A stretch of DNA of 64,000 bases from Streptomyces typhae. Lineage in GTDB: Bacteria; Actinomycetota; Actinomycetes; Streptomycetales; Streptomycetaceae. The DNA lies in NCBI RefSeq assembly GCF_009755605.1, contig NZ_WPNZ01000024.1, positions 62,001-126,000 of the forward strand. The letters are read 5' to 3'. The notes below the pieces were generated by a model. The model had not been told where the DNA came from and made no database searches. It worked only from the letters and a program-made list of their open reading frames with translations. This document shows, piece after piece, positions 59,031 through 64,000 of the stretch (its first letter is position 1; each line of letters begins with the position of its first letter). The position numbers and the translations under genes were made by a program.

Positions 59031-62000
59031 ATGACGGAATCGCGCGCTGGTCTCGTACTGCTCACCCCCGCACGCCTGGCCGACGTACGCCGCCAGGCGG
59101 GCGACTACTCCGACAGGACCATCGTCGAAGCCTGCGCCGTCGCCCTCGCCCACTGGGCGACGGGCGAGAGCCCGAACGGCATCGGCCTCACCGCGGGCAC
59201 GCTGTTCGCCGACGTCCTCGGCTGGGTCGACAACGGCGGGCGCGCGCCCGGCGGGTGGCGACCCGGCGCGGACGGCCTGAGCATCACCGTCCCCGAGGGC
59301 GTCGCGCCCGCCGAGGCGCAGCGCGCCCTGGACGACCTCGCCGACTTCCCGGACCGGCCGCTCGGCACCGTCGGCCCGTCCGACGCGGTCGCGCGCCTCG
59401 AAGCCCTGGCGCGGTGGAACGACACCGCGGCCGACCGCGTCCGCCCCAGCGTCGTGGAGATGTTCCTCGAACAGGCGAGGACCCGGCCGGACGCCGTGGC
59501 GATCGTCGACGAGCGCCGCTCGCTGACCTACCGTCAGGCAGCTCACCTCTCCGGTCAGTTGGCGCACCACCTGCGCGAACGCGGCCTCGCCGCGGAGGAG
59601 GTGGTCGGCATATCCCTCGCCCGCTCCGCCGAGATGGTGATCGGCCTGCTCGGTGTGCTCCGCGCGGGCTGCGCCTTCGTGCCGCTCGACCCCCAGTGGC
59701 CCGCCGCCCGCCGCGCCGTCGTCGTCGACGACGCCCGGATCGTGGTGCAGCTCAACGACAACGGCGCCCACGAACCGGGCGAACCGGAAGCCGTCGCCGT
59801 CGACCTGGACGCCTGGCGGTTCGCCTCCCACCCCACCGACGGCACCGGCGTCACCACCCCCGGCGGCTCCCTGGCCTACGTCATCTTCACCTCAGGATCG
59901 ACCGGGCGGCCCAAGGGCGCCATGATCCGCCACGAGGCGATCAGCGAACGCCTGCTGTGGCAGGTGCACGAGATCCTCGGCTTCGGCCACGACGACGCGT
60001 CCCTCTTCAAGGCGCCGCTGTCCTTCGACATCTCCCTCAACGAGATCTTCCTGCCGCTGGTGTGCGGCGGCCGGCTCGTGGTCCTGCGGCCCGGCGGCGA
60101 ACGCGACCCGCACCACCTCCTCGGCGTGATCGCCGAGCAGCGCGTCACCTTCACCTATCTGGTGTCGTCCATGCTGGACGTCCTCCTGGACATCGCGGGC
60201 GACTCCGGCCGCCTCGACAGCCTGCGGCACGTGTGGTGCGGCGGCGAGGTGCTCACCCCGGAGCTGTACGAGAGGTTCCGCACCCGCCTCGACATCCCCA
60301 TGTACCACGGCTACGGCCCGGCCGAGACGACCATCGGTGTCTCCCACGTCATCTACCGCGGCGCCGCCGAACGCCTGTCGACCTCGATCGGCAAGGCCAA
60401 CCCGAACACCCAGCTCTACGTCCTCGACGAGGAACTGCGTCCGGTGCCCGTCGGCGTCGGCGGCGAGCTGTACGTCGGCGGTTTCCTGCTGGGCCGCGGC
60501 TACGTCAACGCCCCCGGCCTGACGGCGTCCCGGTTCGTGGCGAACCCCTTCGCCACCGACGGGTCGCGGCTCTACCGGACCGGTGACCTCGCCCGGTTCG
60601 CCCCCGACGGGTCCCTGGACTTCCTCGGCCGCGCCGACAACCAGATCAAGATCCGCGGCATGCGCCTGGAGATCGAGGACGTCGAGGCGGGCCTCGCCGA
60701 GCACCCCGCCGTCCGCCACACCTGCGTCGTCGCCAAGAAGAACACGGCGGGCGGCACCTACCTCGTGGGGTACGTGATCCCGGCCTCCGGACACGAGGGC
60801 CTCACCGCGGACGACGTCAAGGCGTGGGCCGCCGGGCACATGGTCGAGTACATGGTGCCCGCCCACGTCGTCGTGATGACGGAGTTCCCGCTCACCGCGA
60901 ACGGCAAGCTCGACCGCAAAGCCCTGCCGGAGCCCGCCGTCGGCACCGGCGGGTCCCGCGCGCCCGCCACCGAGAACGAACGCGTGGTGTGCGCGACGGT
61001 CGCCGCCCTCCTCCAACTCGACGGGGTCGGCGCCGACCAGGACTTCTTCAAGATCGGCGGCGACAGCATCCTGGCGATCTCGCTCCTCGGCGCGCTGCGC
61101 GACGCGGGCCTCTACGTCACCGCGCGGCAGATCTTCACCCACAGCGTCCTCGGCGCCCTGGCCGCCGTGGCGAGCCGCGAGGACGCCGCCACCGCCGACC
61201 GCGACGACACCGCGACCGGCCCCGTCGTGGGCTCGCCCATCGTGCAGTGGCTCGGCGAGACCACCGAAGCCGTCGACGGCTTCGTGCAGTCCGTGGTCCT
61301 CAACACCCCGGCCGACCTGACCGCCGACGCCCTCGACACGGTCCTCGCCGCCGTCGCGGCCCGGCACGACATGCTCCGCGCCAGGCTGGTGCGTGGCGCG
61401 CGCTGGAGCTTCGACATCCCCGGAGCGGAGGGGGCTGCCGTGGGATGGCAGGAGAGCGACCGGTCGCTCGACGCGTGCGTGGCGCTCGCCACCGCGCACC
61501 TGGACCCGGCGGACGGCGTGATGCTGCGCGCCGTCTGGCGCCGCGCGGCGCGCCAACTGGTGCTCGTCGCCCACCACGTGGTGGTCGACGGCGTGTCCTG
61601 GCGGATCCTGATGGAGGACCTCGCCACGGCGTGGCGGCAGCACGCCGACGGCAAGCCCGTGGAACTGCCCCCGGTGGGCACCTCCTTCCGGCGCTGGACG
61701 CAACTCCTCGGCCGGGCCGGGTTCGACGCGGACCGCGCCCACTTCCAGCGGCCCCTGCCGGGAGCGGACCAGCCGATCGGCAGGCGCGCGCTCACCGACG
61801 CGGACACCGTCGCGCGGGAGCTGACCCGCACCGTCTCCGTCGACGCCGACACCACCACCGCACTCCTCGGCGAGATACCCGCGAAGTTCCACGCGGGCGT
61901 CAACGACGTCCTCCTCACCGCGCTCGCGGTCGCCCTCGCCCGGTGGCGCCGCGACCTCGGACAGGACCAGACGTTCGCCCACATCGAGCTGGAGGGCCAC

Positions 62001-64000
62001 GGCCGCGAGGGCCGGTTCGTGGCGGACGCGGCCGGCTTCGAGCCCGACCTGTCGCGCACCGTGGGCTGGTTCACCACCCTGTTCCCGGTGACCGTGGACC
62101 CCGGCGCCCCCGCGGAAGGCACCGCACCGACCGCGCCCGCCCACCTCGCCGCCGCGCTCAAGGCCGTCAAGGAAGACCTCGCGCGCGTGCCGCGCAACGG
62201 GATCTCCTACGGCGTCCTGCGGCATCTCTCCGACATCGCGTTCGACGCGCCCGCGCCGCAGGTCCTCTTCAACTACCTGGGCCGCTTCGACGCGGGCGCC
62301 GCCGGGGACTGGCAGCTCGCGCACACCACCGGGCAGCTCGGCGAGAAGCGCGACCCCGCCATGCGGCTGCCGCGCGCCCTGGAGTTCAACGCGATCGCCG
62401 AACCCTCGGCGAGCGGCGAGTACGAGCTGGTCACCACCGTCTCCTGGCCCGACGGAGTCTTCACCGACCAGGACATCAGCACGCTCGGCGGCTACTTCCA
62501 GGAGGCGCTCGCGGGCCTCGCCGCGCTCGACCAGGGCGGCCACTCGCCGAGCGACTTCCCCCTGGTGGCCCTCACACAGGCCGACGTCGACGCCCTGGAC
62601 GGCCCGCGGCTGCGGGACATCCTGCCGCTGACCCCGCTCCAGGAAGGCCTGTACTTCCACTCCGTCTTCGACGACGAGGCGTCGGGCGCCTACGTCGAGC
62701 AGCAACTCCTCACGCTGACCGGCGAGGTGGACGCCGACCGGCTCGCGGCGGCGGCCACCCGGCTGCTCACGCTGTACCCGAACCTCGCCGCGCGGTTCGT
62801 CGCCCTCGCCGACGGCCGGGTGGTCTCCGTCCTCGACGGCGGCGTCGGCGGCGACGGCGTCCTGCGGGCGCCCTTCACCACCCTCGACCGCCCCGGCATC
62901 ACCGACGCCGAGATCCGCGCGTACGCCGAGGAGGACCGCAGGGCGGGCTTCGACCTGGCCGCCGGTCCGCTGATGCGCTACACCCTCGTCCGCGCGGGCT
63001 CCGGCCGCACCGTCCTCGTGCAGACCGTGCACCACATCATCGCCGACGGCTGGTCGGTCCCGCCGATGCTGCGCGCGCTCCTCGCCGAGTACCACGCGCC
63101 GGGCACCGTGTACCCCCTCGGCGGCTTCGCCGACTACGTACGCTGGCTCGCCGGACGCGACGACGAAGAGAGCGACCGGGTCTGGCGCGAGGAACTCGCC
63201 GAGCTGCCGGCCGCCTCCCTGGTCGCCGAGGGCCACACTCCCTCCGAGCGGTTCGCCGACACCGTCCTCGAACCGCGGGAGGACATCGACGCGGCCGTCC
63301 GCGCCGCCGGAGTGCCGCTCAGCGTGGCCGTGCACAGCGCCTGGGCTCTCACGCTCGGCGGCATCCTGCACGGCAGGGACGTCGTGTTCGGCTCCACGGT
63401 GTCGGGGCGTGACGCGGACGTGCCCGGCGTCGAGGACATGGTGGGCCTGTTCATCAACACCATTCCCGTACGCGCCCGCTGGTCCGGCACCGACACGGCC
63501 CGCGACCTGCTCGCCTCGGTACGCGCCCACCAGAGCGCGGTCCTGCCGCACCAGCACGTCTCGCTGGCGAGGACCGGCCGGCACACGGGAGCGGGCCCGC
63601 TGTTCGACACCCTGGTCGTCTTCGACGTCGCGACCGACGTGGCGGCCCTGCGGCGGCCCGACGACACGCTCGTCGTCGCCGACATCGTCAACGAGGGCGC
63701 GCCGCACTACCCGTTGACGCTGGTCGTGGAGCGCACCCTCGACGGCCGCCCGCGCTTCAACCTCATCCATGACGGCGCGCTCCTCGGCGAAGCGACCGCG
63801 AAAACGATCCTGCGCACCTTCGCGGACACCCTCACCGGCCTGCTCACCCGGCCCGACGCCCGGATCGACGACCTGACGTCCCCGAGCGACCGCCGCCGGG
63901 ACCCGGTCACGCCGACGACCCTGGGCGCCCTCTTCGACGCCGCCGCCCTGCGCGACCCCGCCGCCACCGCCGTCACCCAGTGCGCTCTGGACGGCGACAC
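59031..64000 (+). CDS. Siderophore nonribosomal peptide synthetase, 5' part (A-PCP-E-C-A...)
   Basis: Open from the ATG at 59031 to the window end (1656 residues visible). Residues 1-140 are an unmatched region, perhaps a C-domain remnant. Then A (about 145-640, IFTSGSTGRPKG at 284), carrier (IGGDSILAISLL, about 676), epimerase (720-1170, HHVVVDGVSW about 848 and FNYLGRF), C domain of D-L type (LPLTPLQEGLYFH about 1205, HHIIADGW about 1334), and the first 30 residues of a second A domain (LGALFDAAALRDP). Specificity residues of the first A domain, aligned to GrsA by eye, read DINYWGGIG(K), a code I recall for N5-acyl/formyl-hydroxyornithine. With epimerisation, the first residue would be D-formylhydroxyornithine, as in coelichelin. 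It follows the uptake/export genes in the same order as cch genes. Confidence 0.92.
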   Translation, partial: MTESRAGLVLLTPARLADVRRQAGDYSDRTIVEACAVALAHWATGESPNGIGLTAGTLFADVLGWVDNGGRAPGGWRPGADGLSITVPEGVAPAEAQRALDDLADFPDRPLGTVGPSDAVARLEALARWNDTAADRVRPSVVEMFLEQARTRPDAVAIVDERRSLTYRQAAHLSGQLAHHLRERGLAAEEVVGISLARSAEMVIGLLGVLRAGCAFVPLDPQWPAARRAVVVDDARIVVQLNDNGAHEPGEPEAVAVDLDAWRFASHPTDGTGVTTPGGSLAYVIFTSGSTGRPKGAMIRHEAISERLLWQVHEILGFGHDDASLFKAPLSFDISLNEIFLPLVCGGRLVVLRPGGERDPHHLLGVIAEQRVTFTYLVSSMLDVLLDIAGDSGRLDSLRHVWCGGEVLTPELYERFRTRLDIPMYHGYGPAETTIGVSHVIYRGAAERLSTSIGKANPNTQLYVLDEELRPVPVGVGGELYVGGFLLGRGYVNAPGLTASRFVANPFATDGSRLYRTGDLARFAPDGSLDFLGRADNQIKIRGMRLEIEDVEAGLAEHPAVRHTCVVAKKNTAGGTYLVGYVIPASGHEGLTADDVKAWAAGHMVEYMVPAHVVVMTEFPLTANGKLDRKALPEPAVGTGGSRAPATENERVVCATVAALLQLDGVGADQDFFKIGGDSILAISLLGALRDAGLYVTARQIFTHSVLGALAAVASREDAATADRDDTATGPVVGSPIVQWLGETTEAVDGFVQSVVLNTPADLTADALDTVLAAVAARHDMLRARLVRGARWSFDIPGAEGAAVGWQESDRSLDACVALATAHLDPADGVMLRAVWRRAARQLVLVAHHVVVDGVSWRILMEDLATAWRQHADGKPVELPPVGTSFRRWTQLLGRAGFDADRAHFQRPLPGADQPIGRRALTDADTVARELTRTVSVDADTTTALLGEIPAKFHAGVNDVLLTALAVALARWRRDLGQDQTFAHIELEGHGREGRFVADAAGFEPDLSRTVGWFTTLFPVTVDPGAPAEGTAPTAPAHLAAALKAVKEDLARVPRNGISYGVLRHLSDIAFDAPAPQVLFNYLGRFDAGAAGDWQLAHTTGQLGEKRDPAMRLPRALEFNAIAEPSASGEYELVTTVSWPDGVFTDQDISTLGGYFQEALAGLAALDQGGHSPSDFPLVALTQADVDALDGPRLRDILPLTPLQEGLYFHSVFDDEASGAYVEQQLLTLTGEVDADRLAAAATRLLTLYPNLAARFVALADGRVVSVLDGGVGGDGVLRAPFTTLDRPGITDAEIRAYAEEDRRAGFDLAAGPLMRYTLVRAGSGRTVLVQTVHHIIADGWSVPPMLRALLAEYHAPGTVYPLGGFADYVRWLAGRDDEESDRVWREELAELPAASLVAEGHTPSERFADTVLEPREDIDAAVRAAGVPLSVAVHSAWALTLGGILHGRDVVFGSTVSGRDADVPGVEDMVGLFINTIPVRARWSGTDTARDLLASVRAHQSAVLPHQHVSLARTGRHTGAGPLFDTLVVFDVATDVAALRRPDDTLVVADIVNEGAPHYPLTLVVERTLDGRPRFNLIHDGALLGEATAKTILRTFADTLTGLLTRPDARIDDLTSPSDRRRDPVTPTTLGALFDAAALRDPAATAVTQCALDGD

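Noticed and set aside
59892..63770. A minus-strand open frame of about 1290 codons opposite the siderophore NRPS
   Set aside because: Antisense shadow of an NRPS with every core motif intact.

Overview
The window is about 73% GC, with strong third-position GC bias, many GTG starts, 4-base stop/start overlaps and DmdR/IdeR-type iron boxes. Together with a LitR/LitS-style carotenoid locus and giant NRPS genes, this points to a Streptomyces chromosome, probably an accessory-rich arm.

Layout: (1) 2-12157 is the 3' part of a large NRPS with N-methylating modules and a terminal thioesterase. It is followed by a convergent secreted DD-peptidase-like serine hydrolase. (2) 13616-23335 (minus) is a hybrid NRPS-PKS (A-PCP-C-A-PCP-KS-KR-ACP-TE) with no acyltransferase domain and one TTA codon. 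A divergent FAD monooxygenase with a small coupled gene lies on its other side. (3) 25.4-33.9 kb holds mostly housekeeping or secreted functions: an SRPBCC protein, an F420-type LLM oxidoreductase, an alpha/beta hydrolase, small membrane proteins, a secreted trypsin-like protease, a secreted MGH1-type glycoside hydrolase, an ArsB/NhaD-type transporter and tiny coupled genes. (4) 33.8-45.7 kb is a light-type carotenoid locus: an ECF sigma (LitS-like), a B12-binding MerR regulator (LitR-like), a photolyase, crtE-crtI-crtB chained by GTGA overlaps and leading into a Rieske/DUF5914 gene, and divergent crtY-crtU. This gene set fits isorenieratene-type aromatic carotenoids. A P450 lies beyond a long block of tandem repeats. 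(5) 48.4-51.6 kb carries a coupled AraC regulator/methyltransferase pair, an NTF2-like protein and a TetR regulator. (6) 51.7-64.0 kb is a hydroxamate-siderophore locus arranged like coelichelin: a hydroxyornithine formyltransferase, two FecCD permeases, an ATPase, a lipoprotein binding protein, an ABC exporter and the start of an A-PCP-E-C-A NRPS. Iron boxes precede the transport genes. No ornithine N-monooxygenase is visible in the window.

A feature of the whole window is the number of short tandem repeats. Some are in frame inside enzymes (NRPS C domain, hybrid A domain, CrtE tail). Others lie in untranslated or intergenic DNA (25.3 kb, 25.9 kb, 37.4 kb, 38.5 kb, 45.75-46.2 kb, 46.8 kb). 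I saw no rRNA, tRNA, CRISPR array, insertion sequence or phage gene. All functional calls come from reading motifs by eye; no database search was made.
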